64,000 nucleotides of DNA. It comes from an uncultured Pelagibacteraceae bacterium (GTDB lineage Bacteria > Pseudomonadota > Alphaproteobacteria > Pelagibacterales > Pelagibacteraceae). Below are positions 55,602 to 64,000 of the stretch, in pieces. Both the position numbers and the translations under genes were made by a program. The DNA is taken from contig CACHPL010000001.1 in assembly GCA_902581795.1 (NCBI GenBank), forward strand, positions 434,001 to 498,000. The letters are read 5' to 3'. Below the pieces are notes generated by a model. The model made no database searches. It saw nothing but the letters and a program-made list of their open reading frames with translations, and was not told the origin of the DNA. The stretch's first letter is position 1. Each line of letters opens with the position of its first letter.

Positions 55602-56192
55602 CTAAATAGAACCCTTTGTAGATGGTATTGAATTTTTAATTCTTTTATCAATTTCCAATGCCTCCTTAAGAGATCTTGCAAGGGCTTTAAAACAAGATTC
55701 AATTTTGTGGTGGCTATTGTCGCCGTAAATATTTTCTACATGTAATGTAATCCCAGCAGATTGTGAAAAGGCTTGAAACCATTCTTTAAAAAGCTCTGTG
55801 TCCATTTCACCAAGCTTCTCTACTTTTAAATCTACATTCCAAATTAAATATGGTCTATTTGAGATATCCAAAGAAATACGTGTAAGCGTTTCATCCATCG
55901 GAATATAAGTTGTGGCGTACCTTTTTATTCCTTTCCTGTTTCCAGCAGCTTTTTTAATTGCCTCTCCTAACGCAATACCGGTATCTTCTGTTGTATGATG
56001 TAAATCTATATGAGTATCTCCTTTTGCAGAAATCTTCATATCTATCAATGAGTGTTTGGAGAGTTGCTCCAGCATATGATCAAGAAAACCTATTTTGGTC
56101 TTAACTTGATATTTGCCCTTGCCATCTAAGTTTACATCAACAGAAATATTGGTCTCTTTCGTTTTTCTTAAAATCTTAGCTTTTCTGGTCAT
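55602..56192 (-). CDS. hisB: Imidazoleglycerol-phosphate dehydratase
   Basis: 196 residues, single-function His[19 protein letters not shown] and [16 protein letters not shown] carry the manganese histidines, repeated in the second half ([20 protein letters not shown]). First gene of the minus-strand hisB-hisH-hisA-hisF-hisE-HIT transcript. The 102-nt spacer to hslV must hold its promoter, but I see no clear one. Confidence 0.97.
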   Translation of the reverse strand: MTRKAKILRKTKETNISVDVNLDGKGKYQVKTKIGFLDHMLEQLSKHSLIDMKISAKGDTHIDLHHTTEDTGIALGEAIKKAAGNRKGIKRYATTYIPMDETLTRISLDISNRPYLIWNVDLKVEKLGEMDTELFKEWFQAFSQSAGITLHVENIYGDNSHHKIESCFKALARSLKEALEIDKRIKNSIPSTKGSI

Positions 56193-56258
56193 AAATTTTG
56201 AATTACATTTAAAGATATATAGTTAATTTTGTCATTTATCAATAAATGAGCACAGGGT

Positions 56259-56287
56259 CTTGAAGATTCAAATTAAATCTCCACATA
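56259..56287 (+). promoter_or_regulatory. Candidate RpoH (sigma-32)-type promoter of hslVU
   Basis: CTTGAAG (56259-56265), 15-nt spacer, then CCACAT (56281-56286), one mismatch each from CTTGAAA and CCCCAT. The ATG of hslV is at 56295, so the message would start at or just before the start codon. hslVU is a classic RpoH target in other bacteria. Confidence 0.5.
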
Positions 56288-56294
56288 GGTAAAT

Positions 56295-56834
56295 ATGAAT
56301 ACAAACCAAAATTGGCATGGAACAACAATTGTTCTTATTAGAAAGGGAAATCAAACTATTGTTGCTGGTGACGGACAAGTCAGCCTAGGAAATACTGTAT
56401 TAAAAAGTAAGGCAAAAAAAGTTAGAAAGATTGAGAAAAGAAATGTGATTGCAGGGTTCGCTGGGTCGACTGCTGATGCATTGACACTTTTTGAAAGATT
56501 AGAAGCCAAATTGGAAAAACATGCGGGAAATTTAACTAGAGCTGCTGTAGAGTTGGCTAAAGATTGGCGAACCGATAAATACTTGAGAAGATTAGAGGCC
56601 TTAATGGCAGTTGCGGATAAAGAAAAGAGTTTTATTATTTCTGGAACCGGAGATGTTCTTGAACCTGAAGATGGAATTATTGGAATTGGATCAGGAGGAA
56701 ATTATGCACTAGCTGCAGCAAAAGTTTTAATAAATACAGATATGAATGCTGAAGAAATTGCAAAAAAATCTTTGAAGGTTGCATCAGAAATTTGTGTTTT
56801 CACAAACAACAATATCACTATGGAGAAAGTTTAA
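56295..56834 (+). CDS. hslV: ATP-dependent protease peptidase subunit HslV
   Basis: 179 residues. The N-terminal threonine protease site is Thr10 or Thr11 in [12 protein letters not shown], exposed after removal of a short propeptide as in other alphaproteobacteria. [24 protein letters not shown] is the family signature. It forms the proteolytic core with HslU. hslU follows after 3 nt. Confidence 0.98.
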   Translation: MNTNQNWHGTTIVLIRKGNQTIVAGDGQVSLGNTVLKSKAKKVRKIEKRNVIAGFAGSTADALTLFERLEAKLEKHAGNLTRAAVELAKDWRTDKYLRRLEALMAVADKEKSFIISGTGDVLEPEDGIIGIGSGGNYALAAAKVLINTDMNAEEIAKKSLKVASEICVFTNNNITMEKV

Positions 56835-56837
56835 TTT

Positions 56838-58208
56838 ATGGTTCAAAATGTTTCTAATCTTAAAGTAGTTAAAGATAGCTCTAAAAAGAGCTCATCCAAA
56901 GTAAGCGCCTTATCACCAAGAGAGATAGTTTCTGAATTAGACAGATATGTTATAGGTCAAAAACAAGCAAAGAGAGCGGTTGCTGTAGCATTGAGAAATA
57001 GATGGAGAAGACAAGCTCTTACGGATGAAATGAAAGATGAGGTTTTGCCTAAAAATATATTAATGATTGGACCAACTGGAGTTGGAAAAACAGAAATTTC
57101 ACGTAGATTATCAAAACTTGCTCAAGCGCCTTTTATTAAAGTAGAGGCTACTAGATTTACTGAAGTTGGTTACGTCGGAAGAGATGTGGAGCAAATAATC
57201 AGAGATCTTATCGAAATTGCTATAGCAATGGAAAGAGAGAAGAAAAGGAAAGAAGTAAATGCAAAAGCTCAATTAGCTGCTGAGGAAAAAGTTCTTGATG
57301 CGCTTGTTGGGAAAAAAGCAAGTTTAGCAACTAGAGAAAGTTTTAGGAAACGACTACGTTCAGGTGATTTAGACAAAAATGAGATAGAAATTGAGGTCAA
57401 TGAACCAAGTGGTGGCATGCCTAGTTTTGAAATACCTGGAATGCCAGGTGCCAATGTTGGAATGATCAATATAGGTGAAATGCTAGGTAAGTCGGTTGGA
57501 CCAAAAGACAAAAAAAAGAAAATGTCTGTAAAAGAATCACATGATATCTTAGTTGCCCAAGAATCAGACAAAATGATAGAACAAGATAAGATTATTAAAG
57601 AGGCTAAAGACTCTACAGAAAATAACGGAATAGTGTTTTTAGACGAAATTGACAAAGTTTCAGCGAGAGGTGATAGAGTTGGCGGGGATGTTTCCAGAGA
57701 AGGTGTTCAAAGAGATTTGTTGCCTCTTATTGAAGGAACCACTGTTAACACAAAATATGGTCCGGTAAAAACTGATCATATTTTATTTATAGCATCGGGT
57801 GCATTTCAATTAGCAAAACCCTCTGACTTGCTTCCTGAATTACAAGGTCGTTTGCCAATTCGTGTTGAGTTAAGTGCTTTGACTGAAAATGATTTTAAAA
57901 GAATTTTAAAAGAGACAGATAATAGTTTAATTAAACAATATAAAGCTTTACTTAGAACTGAAGGTGTTGAACTAGATTTCCAAGAAGGTGGCATCGACAT
58001 GCTAGCCAAACTTTCAACCGAGGTTAATTCAACTGTTGAAAATATTGGAGCAAGAAGACTCCATACGATTATTGAAAAAGTTTTAGATGAAATAAGTTTT
58101 ACAGCATCAGATAAAGCGGGTCAAAAAATTACAATTGATAAAGAATATGTTAAAAATAATTTAGGTGATCTAGTTAAAGATACCGATCTATCAAAATTTA
58201 TTCTTTAA
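56838..58208 (+). CDS. hslU: HslU ATPase / unfoldase
   Basis: 456 residues, AAA+ ClpY family. [34 protein letters not shown]-type N-terminus (about 25-60), Walker [10 protein letters not shown] near 76, an I-domain (about 130-240) and Walker [14 protein letters not shown] near 267. The C-terminus ends KFIL, the kind of tail that inserts into HslV. It overlaps the convergent Smr gene by 18 nt. Confidence 0.98.
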   Translation: MVQNVSNLKVVKDSSKKSSSKVSALSPREIVSELDRYVIGQKQAKRAVAVALRNRWRRQALTDEMKDEVLPKNILMIGPTGVGKTEISRRLSKLAQAPFIKVEATRFTEVGYVGRDVEQIIRDLIEIAIAMEREKKRKEVNAKAQLAAEEKVLDALVGKKASLATRESFRKRLRSGDLDKNEIEIEVNEPSGGMPSFEIPGMPGANVGMINIGEMLGKSVGPKDKKKKMSVKESHDILVAQESDKMIEQDKIIKEAKDSTENNGIVFLDEIDKVSARGDRVGGDVSREGVQRDLLPLIEGTTVNTKYGPVKTDHILFIASGAFQLAKPSDLLPELQGRLPIRVELSALTENDFKRILKETDNSLIKQYKALLRTEGVELDFQEGGIDMLAKLSTEVNSTVENIGARRLHTIIEKVLDEISFTASDKAGQKITIDKEYVKNNLGDLVKDTDLSKFIL

Positions 58209-58610
58209 TTTTACCACTATCGCACCTTCTCCACCCTCACTTCTTCCAGCCTGCGTGACTTTAGATATTTTTGAATTTAAATCAGCATTGTTTTTAATGA
58301 AGTATGGAATAGATTTTTTTAAAATTTTATTTTCTTTTGAATAATAAGTATCATCTTGATTTTTTGAGTGACTTCCTTTTCCAGTTATAATCAAGATTTC
58401 ATTAATTTTTTTTTGGTGACATTGATTGATAATTTCGTATACTTTATTATTAGCGTCATCAATTGTAAGCCCGTGAAGGTCAAATCTATATCTTTCAAAA
58501 TTTTTTTTGTTATTATTTGTTATTTCTTTATCAAATAATTTTGTTTTATCAGATAAGAATCTTTTCCACTCTTTTAAATCTAGATGAGGAATTTTTTCTT
58601 TTTTTCTCAA
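58191..58610 (-). CDS. Smr-domain protein
   Basis: 139 residues. The C-terminal Smr domain is recognised by [30 protein letters not shown] and [11 protein letters not shown]. Smr proteins are DNA- or RNA-nicking endonucleases in some bacteria. An alphaproteobacterial relative regularly lies between hslU and the Tim44-like gene. Its start overlaps the Tim44-like stop by 4 nt. Confidence 0.9.
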   Translation of the reverse strand: MRKKEKIPHLDLKEWKRFLSDKTKLFDKEITNNNKKNFERYRFDLHGLTIDDANNKVYEIINQCHQKKINEILIITGKGSHSKNQDDTYYSKENKILKKSIPYFIKNNADLNSKISKVTQAGRSEGGEGAIVVKLKNKF

Positions 58611-59212
58611 TTATTTTTAATTTCTGCAAGATACCAATTTGGGTTTGAAGCTGAAATTTTACGAGTAAATTTCCAGTGATCAATAACTGTTTTTATTTTA
58701 TTTGGATCACCGTCTATTATTTTATTATCTTTATCTTTTTTAACAGAAATAATTTCACTCACAAATTTTACTGTAAAAAAAAGTGCTTCAGTTGTTTTAT
58801 CAAATTTTTCAATTACAGATGATTTGATACCAATAAAAGTCATTTCTGATTTAATATTTTTTGCATCTCTTTCTTCTATCGCTGAATTAAAATTATTAAC
58901 CATTTCTTTTGTTAGCAAAGGTTTCAGTTCTTTTTTATCACCTTTTGCAAAAGCATTTATTATTGTCTCGTAGGCTATCTCAGCTCCTTTTAAGAAATGC
59001 TTTTTTTGCTCAGAATTAAATTCGGTTTGATTTTTGTTTGATTGTGATTTTAATTCTTCTTGAAATTTTCCAAATTTTTTATCAGCAAAACTTGAATATA
59101 CTTTATTCTCATGCCCTGTTCTTCTTCCAAGAATACTTCTAAGCCTTAAAATTATGAACCCCGCGATCATAGCGAGCAGAATTATATCTAGATAACCTAA
59201 ATTGTTACTCAT
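58607..59212 (-). CDS. Tim44-like domain membrane protein
   Basis: About 201 residues from the ATG at 59212; another in-frame ATG lies six codons upstream (59230) and neither has a good Shine-Dalgarno. One N-terminal membrane helix (about 6-24), then a charged linker, then the Tim44/MBA1-type domain (QKKHFLKGAEIAYETIINAFAKGD, WKFTRKISASNPNWYLAEI). Homologues in alphaproteobacteria are inner-membrane proteins related to mitochondrial Tim44. Function in bacteria is unsettled. Confidence 0.88.
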   Translation of the reverse strand: MSNNLGYLDIILLAMIAGFIILRLRSILGRRTGHENKVYSSFADKKFGKFQEELKSQSNKNQTEFNSEQKKHFLKGAEIAYETIINAFAKGDKKELKPLLTKEMVNNFNSAIEERDAKNIKSEMTFIGIKSSVIEKFDKTTEALFFTVKFVSEIISVKKDKDNKIIDGDPNKIKTVIDHWKFTRKISASNPNWYLAEIKNN

Positions 59213-59256
59213 AATTTGATAAATATACATTATTAATATAATTTACAAAGCGACAA

Positions 59257-59682
59257 ATGAACAGGCTATTATTCTTAATTATCGCAATACCTACTATAGA
59301 AATATTTGTAATGATCAAAGTTGGACAAAATATCGGAGCATTAAATACGGTACTTTTAATATTTTTTACGGCAATAGTTGGCATTTACTTTGCTAAGATT
59401 GAAGGCCTTAATACTTTAAGGTCAGGATTGTATAATTTATATAAAAACGAAATTCCAATTTTTGAAATAATATCAGGAGCGTCAATTGCTTTGGCCGCGC
59501 TTTTTTTAATCATACCTGGCTTTGTTACTGACACTCTCGGTTTCTTTTTATTAATACCTTTTACAAGAAAAATTTTTATAAACTTTTTTATAAAAAAAGG
59601 GAGCGTAGTTAAGAAAAATAATGGAGATTTTATAGAAGGTGAAATAATAAAGGAAAAAAATAAAAAAGAAGATGACTTATAA
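59257..59682 (+). CDS. fxsA: FxsA-family membrane protein
   Basis: 141 residues with three to four hydrophobic segments. PTIEIFVMIKVGQNIGALNTVLLIFFTAIVGIYFAKIEGL and ALFLIIPGFVTDTLGFFLLIPFTR match FxsA, known in E. coli for relieving phage exclusion. A TATAAT at 59237-59242 with TTGATA 15 nt before it may be the promoter. Overlaps secB by 11 nt. Confidence 0.92.
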   Translation: MNRLLFLIIAIPTIEIFVMIKVGQNIGALNTVLLIFFTAIVGIYFAKIEGLNTLRSGLYNLYKNEIPIFEIISGASIALAALFLIIPGFVTDTLGFFLLIPFTRKIFINFFIKKGSVVKKNNGDFIEGEIIKEKNKKEDDL

Positions 59683-60085
59683 AATAGTTTCAAAATATAT
59701 TAAAAACTTAGATTTTAAAATTCCAAGTGCTAAATCGTATTATTTACTTGAAAAAAATATCAAAAATTACAGAGTTAAAATTGATGTCACGAGTAAGAAA
59801 ATTAATGATATGGTTGTAGAGATTGATACAAATTTATATTTTGATCCAAAAAATAAAAATACTGATAATTTTAAAATATCAATTATATATTCAGCAGTAA
59901 TTAATTTTGAAAAAAGCATTGATAAAGAACAATTAGAAAAAGTAGTATTAATAGAAACTCCAACTGCGGTTTTTCCAGACATTAGTAAAATAGTATCATC
60001 TCTTTTTGAAAAATCGGGATTTAAGCAATTTGGTCTTCCTGAAATGGATTTTAAAAAGTTTTATGAGGAAAGGAAAAAGAATTAA
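59672..60085 (+). CDS. secB: Protein-export chaperone SecB
   Basis: 137 residues. ISTKYIKDLSFE-type start (SKYIKNLDFKIPSAKSY) and LIETPTAVFPDISKIVSSLFEKSGF, the conserved C-terminal stretch. It keeps preproteins unfolded for SecA. It is more AT-biased and shorter than E. coli SecB (155), but all core segments are there. Convergent with dnaQ (4-nt overlap). Confidence 0.92.
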   Translation: MTYKIVSKYIKNLDFKIPSAKSYYLLEKNIKNYRVKIDVTSKKINDMVVEIDTNLYFDPKNKNTDNFKISIIYSAVINFEKSIDKEQLEKVVLIETPTAVFPDISKIVSSLFEKSGFKQFGLPEMDFKKFYEERKKN

Positions 60086-60756
60086 AAATAGTTCTTCTTA
60101 ATTTGCTCTTTTAAAAAATTAGAATGTTCCTCTTTTTCTTTTTCGGAAGGCATGATAATCATTTTGGAATACTCTCTGTTTAATTTTTTAGTATCCGGAA
60201 TATCATCAAATATATCTTCATTCTCATAAAGGGCCATTGATGGTTCTTTCTGTCCAGTGAGATTGATATAAACTTCTCTCAAAAGTTCACAATCTAATAG
60301 TGCATTGTGTTTTGTTCTTTTTGAAATATCTATACCAAATCTTTTGCAAAGATTATTAAGTGAATTAGACACTCCGGGAAATTTCGATCTTGCTATTTCA
60401 AGAGAGTCCACCACATTTTTATTTTCAATAATTTTTTTATTAATTTTTCTGAGTTCATAATTTAAAAAAGAAACATCAAATGGTGCATTATGAATAATAA
60501 GTTTCTTATTATTAATAAAATTGATAAATTCATCTGCTATATCTTTGAATTTTTTTTTACCAACAAAGGTTGAGTCTGTGTAACCGTGTATTTTTGTTGC
60601 GTCTTCAGAAATTTTTCTTTCTGGATCTATTAAAACGTGAAAAATTTTTTTTGTTGGAACTAGTTCTGCTGTTTCGATGCATGCTATTTCAAGAATTCTG
60701 TGACCATTATCTACTGACAAACCAGTTGTTTCTGTATCTAAAAATATTTCATTCAT
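60082..60756 (-). CDS. dnaQ: DNA polymerase III epsilon subunit (3'-5' exonuclease)
   Basis: 224 residues. Exo I motif FLDTETTGLSVD at the start, Exo II LIIHNAPFDVSFLNYEL near 95 and Exo III HNALLDCELLREVY near 155: all acidic ligands and the catalytic His present. It proofreads for the replicative polymerase. The C-terminal tail that binds the alpha subunit is shorter than in E. coli. Overlaps coaE by 4 nt. Confidence 0.96.
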   Translation of the reverse strand: MNEIFLDTETTGLSVDNGHRILEIACIETAELVPTKKIFHVLIDPERKISEDATKIHGYTDSTFVGKKKFKDIADEFINFINNKKLIIHNAPFDVSFLNYELRKINKKIIENKNVVDSLEIARSKFPGVSNSLNNLCKRFGIDISKRTKHNALLDCELLREVYINLTGQKEPSMALYENEDIFDDIPDTKKLNREYSKMIIMPSEKEKEEHSNFLKEQIKKNYF

Positions 60757-61316
60757 ATTTTTTTTATAATAACTTTTACATTTTTTTTTAACTTTTTTAA
60801 AGAAACGTTATTGTTAATAACATAATCACAAAATTTAATTTTCTTTTCAGCTGGTAGTTGTCTTTTATCTAATAAGTTGAAAAGTTTTAGGCTCTTACCC
60901 CTACCCAAAAACCTTTTAACTCTCAGGCTTCTTTTAGAATTCACAAAAACTATTTTATCATAATTTTTCATTAATTTGCTTTCTATTAAAAGTGGTATTT
61001 CAAAAATAATAAATTTTTTCTTTTTATTTTTTTTAGAAAAATTTCTTACTTCCTTTCTTACAAGAGGATGAATAATTCTTTCTAAATCTTTAATCGACTT
61101 TTTATTTTTAAATATTATCTTTTTTAATTTGTTTTTAATGTTTTTTTTATTTTTAAGCTTGAATTTATTATAAACTTTGTTTTTAAAGATATTTTTTTTA
61201 TAGATTTTCCTAACTGTAATATCCGCATTAAAAAGGGGGTAATTCCTTCCTGCGAACATTTTTGCTACAGTAGTTTTTCCTGATGCCAATGAGCCTGTAA
61301 CACCTATTTTTATCAT
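60753..61316 (-). CDS. coaE: Dephospho-CoA kinase
   Basis: 187 residues. P-loop GVTGSLASGKTTVAKMFAG at the start, NADITVRKIY with the acidic substrate-binding residue, IHPLVRKEV and FEIPLLIES. It makes the last step of CoA synthesis. Lysine content is extreme (runs such as FKLKNKKNIKNKLKKI), typical of AT-driven drift. Overlaps dnaQ and aroE by 4 nt each. Confidence 0.95.
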   Translation of the reverse strand: MIKIGVTGSLASGKTTVAKMFAGRNYPLFNADITVRKIYKKNIFKNKVYNKFKLKNKKNIKNKLKKIIFKNKKSIKDLERIIHPLVRKEVRNFSKKNKKKKFIIFEIPLLIESKLMKNYDKIVFVNSKRSLRVKRFLGRGKSLKLFNLLDKRQLPAEKKIKFCDYVINNNVSLKKLKKNVKVIIKKI

Positions 61317-62101
61317 TTAATTAAATCAAGAACCTCTTTGTTGATTTCCGGCGTAATACCGTTCCATATTTCAAATGCCTTCATTGCCTGATAAACGAAC
61401 ATACTTTTTCCATTTTCCGTTTTTTTGCCAGATTTTTTTGCATTTTCCAAAAATTTTGTTTTGGGTGGGTTGTAAATTACATCATAAAACAACTGCCCTT
61501 CTAGTTTAGAATGATCTAATTTAATTTCCTCATTTAGTTTAATGCCTATACTTGTTGCATTAATTATTAAATCAGATTTTATTGTTTCACCCCAACTAAC
61601 TACCTTTAAAAAGGGGAAACTTTTTTTTAAATCATCTGCTTTTTTTTTTGTTCTGTTTGATAAAGTTATTTCCGAAGCTCCCATACTTTTTAATGACAAT
61701 ATGATAGAAGGAACTACACCACCCGCGCCCAGGATTAATGCTTTTTTGTTTGTTAGATTGAAATTAGTTAATTTTATTGCCTCTGTGAAACCATAAACGT
61801 CAGTATTATCGCCGACCAGCTCGTTTTGTTTTTTGAAAATTGTATTTACTGATTGAGTCTCTTTGGCAGTATCTGATAATTGATCTAAGAATGGAATTAC
61901 CACTTTTTTAAAAGGCACTGTAACATTTATACCTTGAATCTTGCTCTCCCTAATATCATTGATAATTTTTTCAACATCATTTTTCTCCACCAATTGTCTT
62001 TCGTAAATGGCGTCTATGCCATGCTTTTTTAACCAAAAGTTATGTAATAATGGCGATAAAGAATGCTCTATCGGATTTCCTATTACTAAGTATTTTTTCA
62101 T
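61313..62101 (-). CDS. aroE: Shikimate dehydrogenase
   Basis: 262 residues. Shikimate-binding NPIEHSLSPLLHNFWL and GINVTVPFKKVV with the catalytic Lys, DNTDVYGF, then the NADP-binding LILGAGGVVPSI and SNRTKKKADDL. It reduces dehydroshikimate in aromatic amino-acid synthesis. Start overlaps the preceding small gene's stop (ATGA). Confidence 0.97.
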   Translation of the reverse strand: MKKYLVIGNPIEHSLSPLLHNFWLKKHGIDAIYERQLVEKNDVEKIINDIRESKIQGINVTVPFKKVVIPFLDQLSDTAKETQSVNTIFKKQNELVGDNTDVYGFTEAIKLTNFNLTNKKALILGAGGVVPSIILSLKSMGASEITLSNRTKKKADDLKKSFPFLKVVSWGETIKSDLIINATSIGIKLNEEIKLDHSKLEGQLFYDVIYNPPKTKFLENAKKSGKKTENGKSMFVYQAMKAFEIWNGITPEINKEVLDLIK

Positions 62102-62250
62102 TTTTTTGCTTTTCTACTTAATCTATCAATAAAAAATAATGCTAATGCTGTTAATAGAGCAAATAACTCTAGTGCATGTCCAGAATTACCAAGGACTTTT
62201 TGGACTAAATAAAAAATAACACAAACTACGATCCATATCAAAATTAACAT
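62098..62250 (-). CDS. Small membrane protein, 50 residues, between maf and aroE
   Basis: ATG at complement of 62248-62250, TGA at complement of 62098-62100. The product begins MLILIWIVVCVIFYLVQ, then a short polar turn (KVLGNSGHALE), a second hydrophobic segment (LFALLTALALFF) and a basic tail ending RKAKK. So a two-helix membrane hairpin is likely. The start shares one base with the maf stop (TAATG) and the stop overlaps aroE's ATG (ATGA). This perfect fit into the run strongly supports a translated gene. Family not recognised. Confidence 0.75.
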   Translation of the reverse strand: MLILIWIVVCVIFYLVQKVLGNSGHALELFALLTALALFFIDRLSRKAKK

Positions 62251-62828
62251 TAAAGATTATTTAAATACTCCTTTATTTTTTTAATTGGGAGACCCATAAT
62301 TGTATCTTCGTCTCCTTCAATTTTTGAAAATAGATCTTTTCCACCAGCTTCGATTTGATAAACCCCATAAGCATATAATTTTTCATCATCTACTTTTTTT
62401 AAATACAATTTAATTTGGTCTAAATTAAGTTCTTTCATTGTTAATGAGGCGGCATCTGTATAATTCCAAATCATAGAACCATTTTTAGATATACAAACAG
62501 AGCTTATTAATTGGTGTTTTTTGGCGTTTAATTTATTTAAAATATCAATTGCCTCTTCCCTACTCTTGGGTTTTGAAATTAATTCTCCATCTAAATCAAT
62601 AACACTATCCGCGCCTAGGACAATTTCGTCCGGGTATTTAATACTTACTTTATTTGCTTTTAATTCAGCTAAGTTTTTGGATATCAATTTAGGTGAGGCT
62701 TTCTCATTTAATAACGATTCCTTAATACTATCCTCGTCTAAATTGGAAGGTACGACTTCACAATTTATATTGTTTATGCTTAAAATTTTTTTTCTTACAC
62801 CACTTTTTGAAGCCAATATTATTTTCAT
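62250..62828 (-). CDS. maf: Maf-family nucleotide pyrophosphatase
   Basis: 192 residues. ILASKSGVRKKIL at the start, VLGADSVIDLDGELISKPKSREEAIDILNKL, and YQIEAGGKDLFSKIEGDEDTIMGLPI near the end. Maf enzymes hydrolyse modified or canonical dTTP/UTP-type nucleotides. The family subtype is not assigned. Overlaps the upstream DUF299 gene by 4 nt. Confidence 0.95.
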   Translation of the reverse strand: MKIILASKSGVRKKILSINNINCEVVPSNLDEDSIKESLLNEKASPKLISKNLAELKANKVSIKYPDEIVLGADSVIDLDGELISKPKSREEAIDILNKLNAKKHQLISSVCISKNGSMIWNYTDAASLTMKELNLDQIKLYLKKVDDEKLYAYGVYQIEAGGKDLFSKIEGDEDTIMGLPIKKIKEYLNNL

Positions 62829-63646
62829 TTGTTTTTAGTAATATCATAAATTCTTATAATTGATGCCGCTGTTTCCTCAATTGATTTCCTTGTTATGTCT
62901 ATCATTGGCCAACCATATTTTTTGAACAGTATCTTTGAATCATCAATCTCTTTTTTGATTGATACTAAATCTGTGTAACCCTTCAGTTTTGTTTCTTGCA
63001 TTATAGATACTCTGTTTTTTCTTATATCGGACAACCTTTCGGGGTCTGCATATAAACCAACGACACAGGGTTTGAAATCTTTTTCTTTTAATGTGTCTGG
63101 AATTTGTTGATCCATAACTAACGGAATGTTCATGGTCTTAAAACCTCTGTTTGCTAGGTATATCGATGTGGGAGTTTTACCTGTCCTGCTGACACCTAGT
63201 AATATTATATCGGAGATACTTACGTCCTCATTTTTTTTTCCATCATCATGCGACATTGTAAATTGGATAGCTTCAATCCTCTTGTAATAATCTGCATCCA
63301 TAACATGTTGTGCGCTGGGTTTATTAGATGCTTTCTGATTAAGTAATTTAGAAAACGTAAGAATTAAATTTCCTAATACTCCAAAACAAGGCACGTTTGT
63401 TTTATCACTCTTATCAGCTATATGTTTGGCCAATTTTGACTCCACTATAGTATACAAAATTATTGCATTATTTAATCCTTGGCATTCTTTAACTATCCTA
63501 TCAATTTGTTGTTCGGTTCTGATGAAAACAAATTTTTTCTTATCGTATTCAAAGTTTGGAAACTGGGACTGTAGAGCAGAAAATATTCTATCTAAAGTTT
63601 CGCCAGTGGAGTCGGAAACTAAGAAAATTTTATATTTATCTGTCAT
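62825..63646 (-). CDS. DUF299 bifunctional kinase/pyrophosphorylase (PEP synthase or PPDK regulator)
   Basis: 273 residues. FLVSDSTGETLDRIFSAL at the start, the P-loop-like GVSRTGKTPTSIYLANRG near residue 155 and VGLYADPERLSDIRKNR. The family switches pyruvate-phosphate dikinase or PEP synthase on and off by ADP-dependent phosphorylation and phosphate-dependent removal. In Rickettsia and Caulobacter a homologue lies beside the replication origin and hemE, as here. First gene of the maf-aroE-coaE-dnaQ run. Confidence 0.94.
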   Translation of the reverse strand: MTDKYKIFLVSDSTGETLDRIFSALQSQFPNFEYDKKKFVFIRTEQQIDRIVKECQGLNNAIILYTIVESKLAKHIADKSDKTNVPCFGVLGNLILTFSKLLNQKASNKPSAQHVMDADYYKRIEAIQFTMSHDDGKKNEDVSISDIILLGVSRTGKTPTSIYLANRGFKTMNIPLVMDQQIPDTLKEKDFKPCVVGLYADPERLSDIRKNRVSIMQETKLKGYTDLVSIKKEIDDSKILFKKYGWPMIDITRKSIEETAASIIRIYDITKNK

Positions 63647-63921
63647 TATGTGTGTGGATAGTATTTGTATAAATATAAGATATTAAGTCCATTTATAAAA
63701 AATTTTTTTTTAATAACATATATTAACAATCTCTACACAAACACTTACTGTGTTAATTATTTTATATAAAATTATCAACATTGTGTATAATATAAAAAAA
63801 AACAGGAAATAAGGTAAATATAATCAACTCAAAATGTAGATAATTAATGAATTATACCTATTTCACTCATTAACATACCCTATTACAATAAATATATATT
63901 AAATCTATATTATTAAACTAA
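63647..63921. other. Candidate chromosomal replication origin (oriC)
   Basis: 275-nt AT-rich spacer between the DUF299 gene and hemE, one of the longest non-coding stretches in the window. DnaA-box-like 9-mers: TGTGGATAG at 63653-63661 and TGTAGATAA at 63835-63843 (each one mismatch to TGTGGATAA), TTATCAACA at 63772-63780 (one mismatch to TTATCCACA) and TGTGTATAA at 63782-63790 (exact TTATNCACA on the minus strand). The last two face each other with one base between. AT-only stretches such as 63788-63800 could unwind. The same gene context marks the origin in Caulobacter and Rickettsia. No ORF seen. Confidence 0.65.
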
Positions 63922-64000
63922 ATGACTAAGTTATTAAATTGTATAACAAAAAAAGAAACATCATATATACCAGTATGGTTTATGAGACAGGCAGGTAGGT
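63922..64000 (+). CDS. hemE: Uroporphyrinogen decarboxylase HemE (partial, cut by window edge)
   Basis: Starts at ATG 63922 and runs off the right edge after 26 codons. The last visible residues YIPVWFMRQAGR match the invariant N-terminal substrate-binding motif PVWxMRQAGR of HemE. It converts uroporphyrinogen III to coproporphyrinogen III in haem synthesis. Diverges from the DUF299 gene across the candidate origin. Confidence 0.92.
   Translation, partial: MTKLLNCITKKETSYIPVWFMRQAGR

Noticed and set aside
1-64000. CRISPR arrays, insertion sequences, prophage genes
   Set aside because: No regularly spaced repeats, transposase motifs or phage structural genes were recognised anywhere in the window.

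Overview
The window looks like a chromosomal segment of a SAR11-type alphaproteobacterium (Pelagibacterales). The evidence is very high A+T content, Lys/Asn/Ile-rich proteins, spacers of only a few bases, many 1-4 nt start/stop overlaps, head-to-head genes with no gap, and alphaproteobacterial gene orders (fur-miaB-phoH-ybeY; maf-aroE-coaE-dnaQ/secB; mnmE-mnmG-rsmG-parA-parB; a DUF299 kinase/phosphorylase gene facing hemE). The species cannot be fixed from the sequence alone. Both ends are cut inside genes: ybeY at the left and hemE at the right.

Layout. 1-8.9 kb: RNA maturation and cell-wall genes, mostly on the minus strand (ybeY, phoH, miaB, fur, a short tsaB, bax-like, nfu, trpS, murJ), with a polysaccharide deacetylase on the plus strand. 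8.9-14.4 kb: maeB malic enzyme, a BON lipoprotein, rsmI, an LppC/LpoA-like protein and rdgB. 14.4-20.5 kb: grpE, dnaK, dnaJ, dapB, nth and a PfkB kinase. 20.5-24 kb: a hidden ArfA-like small gene, a winged-helix regulator, a YkuD protein, a YggS protein, a ThiE-like protein and an abundant-type porin. 24.2-28.8 kb: a DUF3576 lipoprotein, leuS, lptE and holA. 28.8-34.3 kb: parB, parA, rsmG, mnmG and mnmE, with two parS-like palindromes inside rsmG. 34.3-39.1 kb: ogt, rpe, a heparinase-like protein, purH, a pterin dehydratase and tRNA-Gly(GCC).

39.2-49.0 kb is the one clearly accessory block. It holds a sulfatase/phosphonate-monoester-hydrolase-like enzyme, a pirin, a small membrane protein, a complete TRAP transporter (dctQM and dctP), an FAH-fold hydrolase, a two-domain extradiol (VOC) dioxygenase, an MhpA-like FAD hydroxylase and a BKACE (DUF849) enzyme. 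It reads as uptake, ring hydroxylation and ring cleavage of an aromatic acid of unknown identity, with no regulator in the block.

49.0-64.0 kb: a UbiH-family hydroxylase, ftsK, lolA, a HIT protein, the hisEFAHB run, hslVU, Smr, Tim44-like, fxsA, secB, dnaQ, coaE, aroE, an unlisted 50-residue membrane protein, maf, the DUF299 regulator, then an AT-rich spacer with four DnaA-box-like 9-mers in front of hemE. That spacer is a good candidate for the chromosomal origin. It fits with the par genes and parS-like sites about 33 kb away.

The main things beyond routine annotation are the ArfA-like rescue factor, the oriC and parS candidates, the aromatic cluster, a bidirectional terminator built into a coding sequence, heat-shock promoters placed so close to ATG that the mRNAs would be leaderless, and several divergent gene pairs with touching or overlapping start codons.
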